Shown piece after piece: positions 1 to 11,796 of a DNA stretch of 64,000 nt. Position numbers and translations under genes: made by a program. This stretch comes from Paramecium pentaurelia (taxonomy: Eukaryota > Ciliophora > Oligohymenophorea > Peniculida > Parameciidae), in assembly GCA_905183005.1 (NCBI GenBank), contig CAJJDO010000100.1, forward strand, positions 199,173-263,172. Direction: 5' to 3'. The notes under the pieces were generated by a model, which saw only the letters and a program-made list of their open reading frames with translations, did no database searches and had not been told where the DNA came from. Numbering within the stretch: the first letter of the stretch is position 1; each line of letters opens with the position of its first letter.

Positions 1-381
1 AGTAAATTATTTTAGATAAGTTAAATTTCTAGAAATCATTAAAAACTCTAGTCATTTAAATACCACCAATACGAATATTTTTAGTGATTCTAATTTTATA
101 TATTGCATCATATTAATAATTTTAATCTTAAAGATATTTGTGCCATTTTAACATAAAGTTTGTATTTTAAACTAAGAAGATTATTATATAAGCCTTTGAC
201 AATCTTTGTTAAAATAATTGATGTACATTTTCAGTGTATTTTTAAATTCTCTTCTTAAATTACAAACACAAAAAGCATTTTCACATTATTCTTAATTGTT
301 TTAACTTAAACTAATACTACAATTAGTGATTTCATTCTAATTTTCCCAAAATGAACATGATCTTTTTAATATAACATCTTA
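1..381. other. AT-rich stretch without a recognised gene
   Basis: Very AT-rich sequence with no reading frame I can support on either strand. It lies downstream of the minus-strand gene that ends at 382 and probably contains its 3' UTR and termination region. Confidence 0.4.
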
Positions 382-963
382 TCATATAGATTAATAATTA
401 CTTTCAAATTAAATAATTAAAATTTTATCATAATCCTCTTCTTTTAATTCTGAAGCTTTGAATAAACATTTTAAACTTGCTCCTTCTTATAATTATGTAA
501 AATGTTTATTCTAATAAAATATTTAAACAACATGATCTAGACTTTTTTATTTTTTAATTAATGGTTTTGCAAATAACTATCTTGTTTAAAGTTTAATTTA
601 ATTCATATTGTTTTAGATAGGAAGAGAAGGTAAAATTTATTTTTATGATTTTAACATCTTAAAATTTGCTAAGTATCTCTAAGTGATTGAGCTATCATTT
701 TTTTAGAAATATAGTTCCTCTATATTATTAATTTAATTTTCATATGTAATCCTTCTTTATGGTACTATTAATTTTGCTGAATTAGTAATTAATATGGTAT
801 CCTCAAAATCAGATGTTTAATTGTTTTTTTCTTTCTTTTCCTTAATTCTTCTTTCCTCTGGACTAAGGTATTACTTTTGTTTGATTTCAAGCAACCCTTT
901 ATACTTGTTAAAATATGATTATCTAGGAAAATATAAAGTGCTTGTTATTAAGGTATTTTGCAT
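382..963 (-). CDS. Hypothetical charged protein, intronless
   Basis: A single uninterrupted frame of 193 codons when TAA/TAG are read as Gln, from ATG (961-963) to TGA (382-384). The protein starts MQNTLITSTLYFPRQ and contains a charged stretch LSPEERRIKEKKEKNN, followed by mixed sequence and an acidic C-terminal part (ASELKEEDYDKILI). Codon first positions are much richer in G than in the flanks, as in real genes. No intron is needed. I see no signal peptide, membrane segment or family motif, so function is unknown. It would be missed completely by a standard-code ORF search because it has many in-frame TAA codons. Confidence 0.7.
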
Positions 964-1277
964 TAAATAAATAAACTATTTTAGTTTAATCATAAAATAA
1001 TCAAGCAATAATGAACAATAAAAATGTGGGTTAAATTAAAATTTGAGTATTCTTCTTTTTTTCCTTTAATCTTAGAATTCTTTTAACTCCAATTAAATAT
1101 TCAATATTCATTTGAGTTATTATGTTATTATAATTTGATTTGCCTTAATATCAGGTCTATTATGAATCAATAATATAGTTTATTTTTCTATTGATTATCA
1201 AAGTAAATATAAAATTTCTTTTTATTGTAAATATTGATAAAATGAGATTTGAAAAATAGTGATTATTAAATTGCTTT
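964..1277. other. Intergenic AT-rich stretch
   Basis: Lies between the divergent starts of the gene at 382-963 and the possible small gene at 1278. It presumably holds both promoters. No motif stands out. Confidence 0.4.
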
Positions 1278-1534
1278 ATGAAGACATTTAGTAATATTCA
1301 TGCTCATCTTAAGAAAGGTTTAGATAATGAATTTAGAATATGATTTAAGAATGATCTTTAAAGAATAATCAATACTGAAATATAGGATCTGAGTTATTAT
1401 AATTATATACAATAATTATAGAATGATATGATTAACTTTATAAAGGATTATATGATGAAAGATATTTTGAAAGTGGTGCAATCCAAATAATATGTTGAAA
1501 TAAGAAAGAATATTTAGGTTTAAAACAATAATGA
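1278..1534 (+). CDS. Possible small gene, interrupted or mis-modelled
   Basis: ATG at 1278 opens a frame (MKTFSNIHAHLKKGL) that hits TGA at 1341, but the same frame then stays open with protein-like sequence (NDLQRIINTEIQDLSYYN) up to the next gene. If a 29-base intron (GTGCAA...ATAAG) is removed near 1475, the frame ends at TGA 1532-1534 with KEYLGLKQQ. I find no GT-AG intron that removes the TGA at 1341. It may be a short gene with an unseen exon structure, a gene broken by a premature stop, or a base error. Function unknown. Confidence 0.35.
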
Positions 1535-1565
1535 AATTTATTTAATTAATTATTATTACAAAATA

Positions 1566-2445
1566 ATGAATATGAATTAAACAAAATTGGATTGCTACAA
1601 TAAAACATAAGCTACAGGTAGTGGAGCTAAAGGAGCAAGTACTTTTGTATCTGGAACTTTGATGTCCAATTGGCATGAAGAAGCTCAATTAAAAGAGGAC
1701 ACTGGTTTTGGAAGAGCACCTGTTCCATAACATATTAAGAAAAAGCATACAGATTTGATGTTAAAACCTCCTGAAGAAATTCCACTTTATAAAGAACCAA
1801 TAAATTAACTTGATACAACAACTAGGTTATTTGGTAAAATATAACCTGATATTCCAAAACCAGCTTCATAAAAGTAATAAATTAATTTATAAATAGTGTC
1901 GGAGGTACTGTAAACAGGGCTGATTTAATACCTAAAGTTGGAAAGAAAGCTTAATTAATTGAATAATAATATCTATAATAAATACAGTCTGAATTAGAAT
2001 CTCGATAAGCAGACAGTTTCAGTTAAACATAATAGAGATATTTTGAAACAACATGTAAATCAGAATTCACTTAAGTAAGCATAATATATATGTTATTAGA
2101 AACCAATAGAAAATAATACTATTGGAAGAAGAGTTATGAGAACATAAAATGGAACTGCAATAGATGCAGATAAAAAAGATTTTGATTTATTAAGTGACAT
2201 GGGATTTTATTAAAAGTATCACAACTAATCTATTATATGATAGACCTCAACTGTCAACTGATTAATAATTGGCAGGAATTTTACCACAAGAATCATATCT
2301 AACAGCAAAACCTATAACATTTTATTCTGAAAAGCAAGGTTAAGGAATCCTTTATCAATCTAAGCCAGTCAATGAAGTTAGACCATTTCATAAAGTTGAT
2401 GAATTTGTTAAAACATTTCATCACTTCACTCATGTCAAAAATTGA
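1566..2445 (+). CDS. Hypothetical protein, possible ciliary microtubule-associated (SPAG8-like)
   Basis: Start MNMNQTKLDCYNKTQ at 1566, chosen because an AT-rich leader typical of Paramecium 5' UTRs precedes it. Three introns (23, 25 and 28 bases, all GTA/GTAA...TAG, the last near 2213-2240) give an exact 268-codon frame ending in THVKN and TGA at 2443. The protein (267 aa) is soluble and low in regular secondary structure, with Gly/Pro-rich segments and two loosely similar blocks, GTLMSNWHEEAQLKEDTGFG and a later GTAIDADKKDFDLLSDMGF. Such short 'extended' blocks recall microtubule inner proteins of axonemes such as SPAG8, but this resemblance is weak. No catalytic motif is present. The AAG-flanked intron after PASQK restores frame into NVGGTVNRADL, which supports the model. 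Confidence 0.65.
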
Positions 2446-2964
2446 GAAAAAAGTGAATAGCTAATTATGCAAGATCATAATAATAATATAGTATCACTAT
2501 TATATATATCAAATTTAATTCTTAAAATGTCTTTTTAGTTTTATTCTACTTATCTAAAGCTATTTTCAAGTATTATTTTTGTTTTCAATAATAAAACTTA
2601 TTTCAACTTCAATCAACCAAAATTAAATTGATTATTAATGAAAAGATGTGTTTATAAAATTTATAATCAAATGCTACTTTTTATCTTCAATTAATTTTTC
2701 TTTTCTTACCTTATTAATTATAAAGATATTGATTTGTAATCAAAATAATTAATCTATTAAAGTTTAAAAAATAAAAAAATGGTTAATCAAAAATTGATAT
2801 ATATAAATTTATAATGTTACAACAATAAAATTCTTGTTTATATTAATTAATCTATACATTTTAAATTAGAATTAAAAAATTTATAATAATTTATAATTGT
2901 TTTCATAATTCAAATGAATTTAATTTATTTTTACATCTTAATAAAAATACATGCCAATACTCAA
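2446..2964. other. Intergenic stretch between convergent genes
   Basis: About 520 bases between the TGA of the plus gene (2445) and the TGA of the minus gene (2965). AT-rich, no supported gene. A minus-strand open frame of about 47 codons near 2560-2700 is within what this base composition gives by chance. Confidence 0.4.
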
Positions 2965-4363
2965 TCAAATGTAATCCTTTTTGTATTATAACAATTAATC
3001 TGTCATTCTTAAATGAATCATATATAATTCATAAAATCTTCCTAAATTTTCAATAATTAAACTCTTAAATTAATTTCCATCTAATTCATTTTTTTTTTCA
3101 TAATAAAATTCAGCAAATGTCTTTTTATCAAACTCTTTTATTGAACAAGAAAATGCAAGAAGATCATTTAAAACTTCTTTAGGTGAACCTTTAATATAGA
3201 TCATTAATATATACCTTTTAGTTAACAAATTAATTCTTGTTTGAATGCTTTAACTGAGAAATCTACTAAGATTGCTAATTCATGTTCTTGACTATTCTGT
3301 TGATTGAATAAATTGATCATTTACACAATTGGTTTGCAATCAAAATATTCATAAAAATCCCAAGGATCTATATGAATCTTTAATTATTGCTTCTACATAT
3401 ATTCTGATTTTTTTTGATTGTATTATGATAAAATATCATATAATTCTTGAGCTAAATGATAATATAAAGGACTTTGAATTTATAAACTTAATGAACTTGG
3501 TTTAGCTAATGTTGCTGAAGGTGTATGTGATTGCAATGAATCTAACTAAAATTTTTATTATATTTAAATCATACCTCTTTCTCCAATTCATCATTTAATA
3601 AATCATCTCTAGAATCTCTTTATAAAACAGCAACAGTAAGATTACTATGTCCTGGTCTATAACCACATGATTATGAAAGATCTTTTAAAAGATTTGACAA
3701 GTACACAGTTTTAGTGGTTTTCTCATAAAGATAAGACTATATTGTCTCTTGTAATTTTTAATGTGCAACAAAATGATCATAAATTTGATCCATTACTAAC
3801 AATGTTTTATTAGATTTTGCTATTTAATTGGCATATTCTAATGCATATTTAGGTAAAAAATAATTTGATCCTTAACTTTCTGCATGTTTAAACCAAGTGG
3901 CTGTTTAAATAGGAGACCTTCCATAATAGATAATCTAATCGAAAGCGTTCAACTTTTTTAAAAGCTCTTTATCTTTAATGATAAGCATTTGACCATACGT
4001 TATTGGATGAAAGAGATCTATATACACATTATGTGTTAAAATTTAATTCTATGGAAGGACTCTTTTAGGTAATTATTTGCTATCTGTATTATTTTCATTT
4101 GATTCCTTTATGTCTGCAATCGTACAAATATTATTTTAAGGATAAGCCTTTAATGATTTAATATGTTAAATTGGCTCTAATACTTCTGATTGTTGTAACA
4201 ATAATGCTAATTGATTTTTTTCAAAAATTGACATGACTACTCCCAATGACTTTCCAAACTTTAATACTTCACCTTGTTTAACTTGATTATCATGAGCAAA
4301 AAGAATCATATCATCTGATTTCTTAAGAATTAATGAAGACATTCTACTAATTACTTTCATCAT
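2965..4363 (-). CDS. Divergent F1-ATPase alpha-subunit-like protein without a P-loop
   Basis: Start MMKVISRMSSLILKK (4361-4363); two introns (29 bases near 3555; 26 bases near 3200, ending AAG) give exactly 448 codons. The N-terminal ~65 residues look like the beta-barrel of F1 alpha (DNQVKQGEVLKFGKSLGVVMS). Residues ~110-150 align with the alpha nucleotide-binding domain (IDLFHPITYGQMLIIKDK), but where alpha has GDRQTGKT this protein has KDKELLKKL, so the Walker A is gone. Further on, VMDQIYDHFVAHQKLQETIQ corresponds to the alpha IYDDLSKQAVAYRQM region, and the C-terminal half is helical as in alpha. Length 447 aa is shorter than normal alpha (~510). Inference: a non-catalytic paralogue that may be a structural ATP-synthase subunit of the mitochondrion. 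Known: ciliate ATP synthases carry many lineage-specific subunits. It is not the true alpha subunit. Confidence 0.55.
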
Positions 4364-4528
4364 TAATATTATTAATAAATTATTTACAAACTAATTCTAT
4401 TTTTATTTATAAATAAAAATTTCTAATGTTTTGTAAATATATTTATAAATTATGTAAAATGTAGCATTCTTACAAATAAATAAGATAATAAAATAATGAT
4501 TTTATTATTAAAAAACAAATATAAATGT

Positions 4529-6004
4529 TCATATAGCTTCTTTGCTTTTTTTATCTTTGGATTCATAAAATTGGATATATTGAGTTACCATTTCATTTAC
4601 TTATGCTTAACTACTTTCTTTAAATTCTTTTCGAATCAATTTTGTATAAACACAAAATAGTAACACAAAAAATATGACCATAACAACTATAATTATTGCT
4701 ATAGTCAAATATAGATTTGTTGATGAATCTGTTTAAAATATATATCCATCAACATAATTACCACAAGATTCTGGTGGAGTCTCAAAACTATAACAAATAT
4801 CAAGAAAAACATTTGCTCCAGTGATTTATCCTAAGTAATCCTAATGATTTATTATGATTCCTGGCAATGATTATACACCAGCAGTATTCCATAATGTCAA
4901 TTAATCTTCTAAAATACTGTTTTACTTATAATTATGAGTTTCATTTCTTAATACAAAAGAGAGTGTCGATTGCTAATCTCTTATACATTTTTCAACTTTT
5001 TAATTTTCAATACCTACCTCTAATTATACCTTTGGAGAACAAATTTCATATTATTATGCTGAAGTACAATTATCTCTGAATGATTACTAAATTTATAATA
5101 ATATTTACCATATAATCAAACCATTTGTCTATACTTTGATTAAATATACATAATTATCTAAGTGTTTCTTCTACTATCATTTATCCAGTACCAACACCTA
5201 ATCCATCAGGATCTGGTGAGCAATATTTACCATAAGATATACAATTTTGATAATCAATTGGTCTATCTGGATTGGGAATAATTTAATATAATGGATACAA
5301 GATGGTAAAGTTAACTAATAGAGCAATATAACCAAGAAAATATACATTCTTCATTTTTCAATTTTTCATAATAAGGTCTAAATTCTCTTAAAAATTTATA
5401 TGTTTCTCCAGATAAAATTGATAAGGCAAATAAGGCTTCTACACTTTTCTATTAGCGAACATCAAATTTAATAAGCAATTAAATTTGATCTGTTTCTGAA
5501 TTGGCTTTTGGCATCTTTAAATATTTTGTTAAAATCTCTCCATCTGATTTAGATATAAAAATACTAGGGATTTATAACTAAAATATATTATTATATATAC
5601 TCCATATCCTGTTCCATCATCAGACATTGTAATGTTTTCTATTATTTCTACCTTATTATCTTCAATTATTGCTAATTAATATCCTGCATTCTATGCATTT
5701 CTAACTTTTGTCACAAAAGAACAACCTCCTCTTTTAATTAGTACAAAGTGACTTTTTACAGTTTAATTAATTGCTGTACAAGCTTCTATAGGATTTGAAA
5801 TATCAAGAGTCCCACTTAATCTACGACCCCAAGGAACATTTCTATATTAGTCTATATATTCATAGTTTACCCAAAATTTGCTATGCTAAATACTATTTCT
5901 CCATTATTTTAGGCTAATTCTTATTTCAATTCTTCTGGACCTATAACTTTAAGCTTTCCTAATGTTAGTTCAACCGAGATGAAAAATAATGCTAATATTA
6001 ACAT
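4529..6004 (-). CDS. Vacuolar-sorting-receptor-like type I membrane protein (PA domain)
   Basis: Start at 6004 (MLILALFFISVELTLG, a signal peptide); stop TGA 4529-4531. At least two introns are needed: a 29-base intron after ANFG and a 23-base intron after GTGYG, both restoring frame. Residues ~45-150 form a protease-associated (PA) domain: NVPWGRRLSGTLDI, then HFVLIKRGGCSFVTKVRNAQ and PSIFISKSDGEIL. Further on comes the motif SYGKYCSPDPDG, the counterpart of GRYCAPDPE in plant vacuolar sorting receptors, followed by Cys-rich sequence. Near the C-terminus is one membrane helix (LYLTIAIIIVVMVIFFVLLC) and a short cytosolic tail ending KDKKSKEAI, which contains YIQFY. Family role (known for plants and apicomplexans): receptor sorting luminal cargo at Golgi/endosomes; here perhaps to phagosomes or trichocysts (inference). 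Divergent from the signal/TM gene at 6173. Confidence 0.7.
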
Positions 6005-6172
6005 TTTCAATTAATAAATATTAGAATTTCCTTTTTAAAAATATTTATCAACAAAAATAATAATAATAATGATGCTAAGTATCATAGATAAAAGGATCCT
6101 AAGAATTATCTTGAAATCTAATAGAGAGAATATTCAAAATTTATTTATTATTAAATTTATATTCAATTTAAT

Positions 6173-6852
6173 ATGAGATTAGTTGTTTTCATTTTATTAC
6201 TATGTTCAAATGTGATTGCTATTCCCAAGAAGCAAATTTTACTTGGAACAAAATATGATTAACCAATTAATACTTAAGAAATTAAATTAAGTAAGTATAT
6301 TATTATAGATTTAGCACTTTATTAAACTGATGTTCAATAAGATGAATAAAGAAATCATTTGAAATCAGAAATTACTAATTGGACAGCTGCTAAGAGTACT
6401 TTAATAGAGCAAGTTTCTAAATTTCAAAATAATTTTGAAATATTATTATCTAAATAAGAGTAGATTGGAATTTTCTTAGTGTGCTTAATTTGTTTTGCCT
6501 TTTATTTGATGATAAAATTAGAAGATAGAAATATTAGAAAGAATGAACATAACAATAAGAAAATGATTTAAAAGTAATAATAAGAACACAATGTAATTAT
6601 ATTGACAGATTCAATATTTGGAAAAGAATAATCTAATTAACCATTGATTTCTACAATAATTGGATCAATAATTTATGAAGAACGAGTGTTTTTATAATGT
6701 TTTAGCTTTTTAGAAATAAATCAGCTGATAATCTGATAATTAAGTAGTAAAACCCTATTTTAATGAGATCCAATTCTTATACATTTCTAAAACCATAACA
6801 TCCAGATTAATCAGCTGAAGAAATACACAGTTTATTGAAGGATATTAATTGA
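6173..6852 (+). CDS. Small type I membrane protein, unknown
   Basis: ATG at 6173; a 20-base intron starting unusually with GTG (near 6688) restores frame and gives 220 codons ending at TGA 6850. A further possible 18-base intron near 6290 is a multiple of three and cannot be decided. The protein (about 219 aa) has a clear signal peptide MRLVVFILLLCSNVIA, a luminal/extracellular region of ~80 residues with coiled-coil tendency (WTAAKSTLIEQVSKFQNNFE), one membrane helix IGIFLVCLICFAFYLMI and a cytosolic Gln/Asn-rich tail. The plan resembles small cargo adaptors or SNARE-like proteins, but no family motif is visible. The 168 bases between its ATG and that of the VSR-like gene serve both. Confidence 0.6.
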
Positions 6853-6991
6853 TGAAATTAACAATATTTATTCATTATAATTATAGAAATATTACAGGAT
6901 GAGTCATCTTATTATTGAATATTGAGTTAGCATTAACTAATTATTCTAAAGTAATTTAAAAAATGATTAAATTTTATTTAAAAAATATTAA

Positions 6992-7341
6992 ATGGTGAAC
7001 GTACCTAAAAACAGAAAAACATATTGCAGAAAATGTGGAAGCCATTAAAGTTGCAAAGTGTCTCAATACAAAAAGAGCAAGGAAAGTCCATTTGCTTAAG
7101 GCAGAAGAAGGTACGACATGAAACAATCTGGGTATGGTGGATAAACAAAACCAATTTTCAGAAAGAAGGCAAAGACAACTAAAAAAGTGGCTTTAAAGTA
7201 TAGATATTTTTGGAGAATAGGCTTGAATGCGTCAAGTGTAAATTAAAGTGGTTGAAAGTTATTAAGAGATGCAAGACTATAGTCTTTGTAGATGCTAATT
7301 AGCTCAAAAAGTAATAAGAAGCCAAGAAGAATGCTAAATGA
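6992..7341 (+). CDS. RPL36A: 60S ribosomal protein eL42 (L36a/L44)
   Basis: MVNVPKNRKTYCRKCGSHQS at 6992 is the universal eL42 start. One 23-base intron (GTATAG...GAATAG, 7199-7221) joins TTKKVALK to LECVKCKLKWLKVIKRCK; spliced length 109 codons. Two CxxC pairs (CRKC and CVKC) form the zinc ribbon. The conserved GYGGQTKPIF segment near the E-site has Pro, the cycloheximide-sensitive type, where resistant species have Gln. The basic internal region RRRYDMKQSG is intact. The C-terminus (NQLKKQQEAKKNAK) is a little longer than in animals. Cytosolic large-subunit protein lining the tRNA E-site. It lies 139 bases after the membrane-protein gene, same strand. Confidence 0.95.
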
Positions 7342-7637
7342 GATAATTACAGTATTATAATAAAATACATATGTACATTTAGAATAGATTAAATTGCATT
7401 AGATTATTTTTTAATATTCCTTAAAATTAATCTATAATTTATATTTATCTATAATATCTGAATAATTTTCATACTGTCTTTATCTATATTTGATAATAAA
7501 ATCAAGAGAATATTTAAATAATAAACAGAAACTGAATTCTTAGGTTAATGATTATTTAATAAATATTAATGTAGAATTATAAATAGATTCTAAAAATAAA
7601 TAATGTTATTGTTAAGCCTATATTTTTGATTATTTAA

Positions 7638-9016
7638 TCAGATAATCTCTTTGAAATTATTAACTTATTAATTAGCTAGTAATTTCAATTCAACAGCTTT
7701 TCTTGATTTTTTATATTTCCCAACATACACCATACAATTAAATTAAAATCTATTCTTTATTATTATGATTATTACCTTAACAATGAACCTTACTTTGAAG
7801 TTTTTAAAGTCTCTTTAGTTACTCCAGCCTTTTATAAATCATCTAAATGAACAAATATATCTGATTTATCTTCATCCATAACAATAAATCCATAATTCTT
7901 TTATTCATCAAAAAATTTAAGTCTTCCAGTATAAATTGGATTAGTTGATTATTTCTTTTAGTCTGTCATTTATAATTTATTATTTAATGAAGGACAACTA
8001 GCAGTTGATACTAAATCTAAAGGAGGAAAGAATTCTAGATCATCAAGATTTGGAATTCCATCTTCATATCTTTATATATTAAATGAAGTTTATTATGAAG
8101 ACTATTCAATTTTTTTCTTTTCTTCTTAAATAGAAAATGGTTTAAATGAATTTATCTAATCTAATGATGGAAATTAATAATCATCTTAAATAAAAGTTTG
8201 TTATTTTGTTTATGAAAAAAACACTAAATTAAATATATATATTTACATGCTCTATCTTGCGGAATAGATTAAATTTAAGTGATAATTTATTATTCTTTTT
8301 ATTCCCTTTAAAAATCAAAAATTTAATGTTCTGATAATGATTTCTTATGTCTTCTAACAAGTTTCTACTAATCTTTTTCTGGTGTATTATTTATTTAAGG
8401 TAGTACAATCTATAGTTTATTATATCATATATTTACATCTTAGAATATCTAATCAAATGTATAGCATTTCATTTATTGTTAATTATCTATCTATGCTGTC
8501 TTTTCCTCCATCATAATTAAATTATTCATTTGATCTGTTGTAACTAATGGTAAATATCCTGTCAAATTTGGACTATAACAAAATATCTTTAAAGTTTTAG
8601 TGTATTTAGGGGGAACATAAACATTACAAAATAATTAGTTCTTTTAATTAGTAAAGAATTCTTTAATCTTTGTTTTCATAATGGTTGCATATAGAGAAAT
8701 ATATTACTAAAAATTAATTTGTGATTAAAAATACTTTTTCATTTAGCAATTCACTATCTATTATTGCAAGTGTTAATTCATATCTCTAAATTAGTTTTGG
8801 AAATTCTTAATCTGATTTGTAATTTTATTTAACAGTTTTAAACAAATGTTCTTTAATCGAGGCATCAGGACTGTGGAAATTGGAAATAGAGAGTACATCC
8901 AATAAATGCATACCTGACAATCTAGAAATGAGTAATTGATTGATACCAATTTCGCCTTTGTATATTAGTGTATGCAAATCATTATCATTCAACACCTATC
9001 TTTACTATTATATCAT
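7638..9016 (-). CDS. Cold-shock-domain protein with long unrecognised N-terminal half
   Basis: Start at 9016 and stop TGA 7638-7640; four introns (28, 27, 23 and 26 bases, all TAG-ending) leave exactly 425 codons. The cold-shock domain is near residues 310-390: GRLKFFDEQKNYGFIVM (RNP-1, KNYGFIVM), DIFVHLDDL (RNP-2) and FNCMVYVGKYKKSRKAVELK. CSDs bind single-stranded RNA/DNA. The first ~170 residues (ISRLSGMHLLDVLSI, then NVYVPPKYTKTLKIFCYSP) do not match a family I know. Between them is a Gln/Ser-rich linker with FPSL and PPLDLV motifs. Most CSD proteins are short or have RG-rich tails, so the long N-terminal part is unusual. Probably a cytoplasmic mRNA-binding regulator (inference). Confidence 0.75.
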
Positions 9017-9183
9017 AATTAAAATATATGTAAATATTTGTAAAATAGTATTATTTATATTTAGATATATATAATAATACTCATTATTCTAAAATTAGAA
9101 TTTGACCTATTTGAAATTGAATAATCTGGCCATCAGATAATAACATTGATTTTATAGAAATAAATTAAACTAGAAAGAATGCA

Positions 9184-9898
9184 TCATTATTTTTTGGTTT
9201 GTATTCTATCAAAAATCGATTCTTTTGCATCCATTCTAAGTCTACCATCTTCTTTGAATCCTCTTCCTGATTAAAATTACCCTAATACAATGACTTTACT
9301 GGATTATTGATAATTTGGAACAGCACTCATTTAATAACCTTTTTCTTTATAATTGTTTATAAGTTCTAATAAAATATATATAATTATAAACCAATTGCTT
9401 AATCAGCAGATTATTAATTTGAAAATGTAATAGTGGCTTATTTGTTATTAATCTAAATAAATAACATATATTACCTATATTCCCAATATGTTGGAATCAT
9501 CATTTATTAACTATTTTAATTCATTAGATGTTGATCCTTCTTTTAGATTCCTAATAAATATTGGAAATGATCCTGTTGGCTTCTATATATTTTATTATAT
9601 TGATTCTAAAATATTATGATCTTTTATATTTACCTCTTTTGGTAATATTAAGAATACCATGCTTTTTTGGTTATTATTAATGAATTTACATATTTCCTTA
9701 ATAATTATTGTTCTTAATCTTAATAATCTATTTCCTAATATCCTTTTTCATTATTTAGGACGAATACATATTTCCATTCTCCTCATCTGATTCTTATTCT
9801 TATTTTGATTTTGATGCTGAATGTTAAGAAGGCTTATATTCTTATTAATGATCTCTTATGATGTTTATACTTTTTGTAAATATTTGATTTTTTTTCAT
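9184..9898 (-). CDS. ALY/REF-like RRM protein
   Basis: Start MKKNQIFTKSINIIR (9896-9898), stop TGA 9184-9186. Three introns (28, 22 and 26 bases; the last begins GTTTAT) give 213 codons. The N-terminal ~85 residues are basic/Gln-rich and disordered (ESDEENGN, KKDIRKQIIKIKNNN). Residues ~100-170 have RRM order: FPIFIRNLKEG (beta1), TSNELKQLINDD (alpha1), ILGIQIN, QATITFSNQQSADQAIELI, YQMSAVP. Key aromatic RNP residues are weak. The C-terminus is MDAKESIFDRIQTKKQ, reminiscent of a short helical UAP56-binding end as in ALY/REF proteins. Likely an mRNA export or RNA-binding adaptor in the nucleus; the family assignment is by overall plan, not by strong motif identity. Confidence 0.55.
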
Positions 9899-9991
9899 AT
9901 TATAAAGAATATATATATATTTTTTGTTTAGAATCCCTAAATTTACATATTTAATACTAATTAATTATATAGCTATTATTCACAAAATTGG

Positions 9992-11573
9992 TCACTTTGA
10001 GAATGAGGCTTATAACTTTTTAATAGCCTCTACAATAGAAACACAATTTTGAACTGTTTTCAAATTAAAAATCTTATTGTTTTAATTACGAACATCATCA
10101 AATTGATTTACATGCTGGAGATAATGTTACAAATGTACTAATTCCTATTGAAGAATTAATTTAATTTATACTTTATCATTTTTATCATCTAGATATGGTA
10201 TTATTGGTATCCCATTTTCAACTTAAAAAGCAAATGAGTAAGCTGAGTTATCCACTAAAAGAATATCTTTCATATTTCTATTTAGAATTCGTAAGTCTTT
10301 TATGTGACAATTATTTGATATTTGTATACAATCATCACGAAACAATCTATATGATACAAGATTATGTTGTGGATCTAAATAATCAATAATTTTGTTTGCA
10401 TAATCTGGATTTGAAGCTGTAAAAATTATGATTTCATAATCCTTAGCCATATTCCTCAAGAATTGTTATGCATATGGTCTTATGCTTATACCAACCTAAA
10501 ATATAAATTATACATACCTAATAGATTTGCTCATTAAATATTACTGGAATGAAAAAATCACTCTTTAAACAACTAAACTCATTACAATGTACTAGTGTTT
10601 CATCTAAATCTATAATCAAGGTTTTCTACATTTCTTGATTTAATAATACTTTGATACTTTTTTAAGGTTAAATTTAGTTGGACAAAGTATATTCTTATGG
10701 GCATACAATTAATTTTGATTTTTATAGGTTGTCATATAATTAAGAGAAATGGTTTAAGTACATTTAAGCCATAAAATTGTCTTTCAATGTTCCCATTAAA
10801 TATCCAATTAAATTCTGCATATAGTATTAATTTTATAATTAGAGTGCTAGAGAAAGTATAAAAGGAATATATACTATTTTCATTCAATATAGCTTCTTAG
10901 TGTATTATAGCTTCTATTGATGGAACTGGAACGAATTCCTATTGTTCAATTTAAATGGAAGTAGGCTATTCTATTAGTTTATCTGATATTCTTTAAGTTT
11001 TGCATTTTATAATAATCTGTTTTCTACTGATTTAAGTTTTAGCACCTCCAACAGTACTGCTCTTTCGTTTCTTAATTTTTTTATTTGTTTGAATTGACAA
11101 TTTTTGTTTTTCCAATGATATACTGAAAATTATTATAATCATTTACAAGGATGAAGTTTAAGAAATACATGTCAAATTATCATCTAATAATGGAAATATT
11201 TAAGAGAATGACGAGGATTTATGTAATTCTGTATTATTTTTAAGCTAATGAGATTTTGATAATAGACCATCAATATTCGATAAGGATTGTTCTTAGAACT
11301 TCTTATTATTTTCTAATTAAGAATCAATGTTTTCTTATTAACTTTCTATATAATATATGAATAATTTCATACATCTAATAAAGAAGTCACTTTGAGATGC
11401 TTAAATTGAAGGCATTTGTGTTTATTGTTCACTTCTCAAGATGCTTATGATAACATGATTTTCCTTTGATTAGTGAGAAATAATACTTGATTTTATTGAT
11501 TCAGCTTTTCTTTTTGAACAGTATCAGTTTAAATTTTACTCAACAGTATTTCATCTTTTTCATTTGTTTTCAT
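9992..11573 (-). CDS. SCP/FCP1-family (HAD) protein phosphatase
   Basis: Start at 11573 (MKTNEKDEILLSKIQ), stop TGA 9992-9994. Introns of 23 (ends AAG), 24, 28 and 22 bases give 495 codons; another 27-base stretch near 11355 may also be an intron. The catalytic region starts at about residue 310 with TLIIDLDETLVHCNE (DxDxT nucleophile motif), followed by ISIRPYAQQFL, IIIFTASNPDYANKIIDYLD (motif with Thr/Ser), the insertion with DDCIQISNNCHIKDLRIL and finally KDILLVDNSAYSFA (the conserved VDNS). This is the CTD small phosphatase fold, acting on phospho-Ser/Thr proteins such as RNA polymerase II CTD. The 300-residue N-terminal region is Ser/Gln-rich and disordered. About 220 bases separate it from the MORN gene downstream on the other side. 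Confidence 0.85.
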
Positions 11574-11796
11574 ATTGTATTATTAAATAATTTACACAAA
11601 AGAGATTAGATCAAGAAATTGATTAGAAGAATGTGAAAGGGGGGTAATAAGATTTGATTAAAATTATTTAATTACTAACATTTTTTAGTTAATTTCTTTT
11701 TCAATACATAATAATGAATTATAAATCATGCATTTGTAAATTTACATTTATATAAGTTGATTGAACAATAAAAATTGATAATAAACTTTGTGAATT

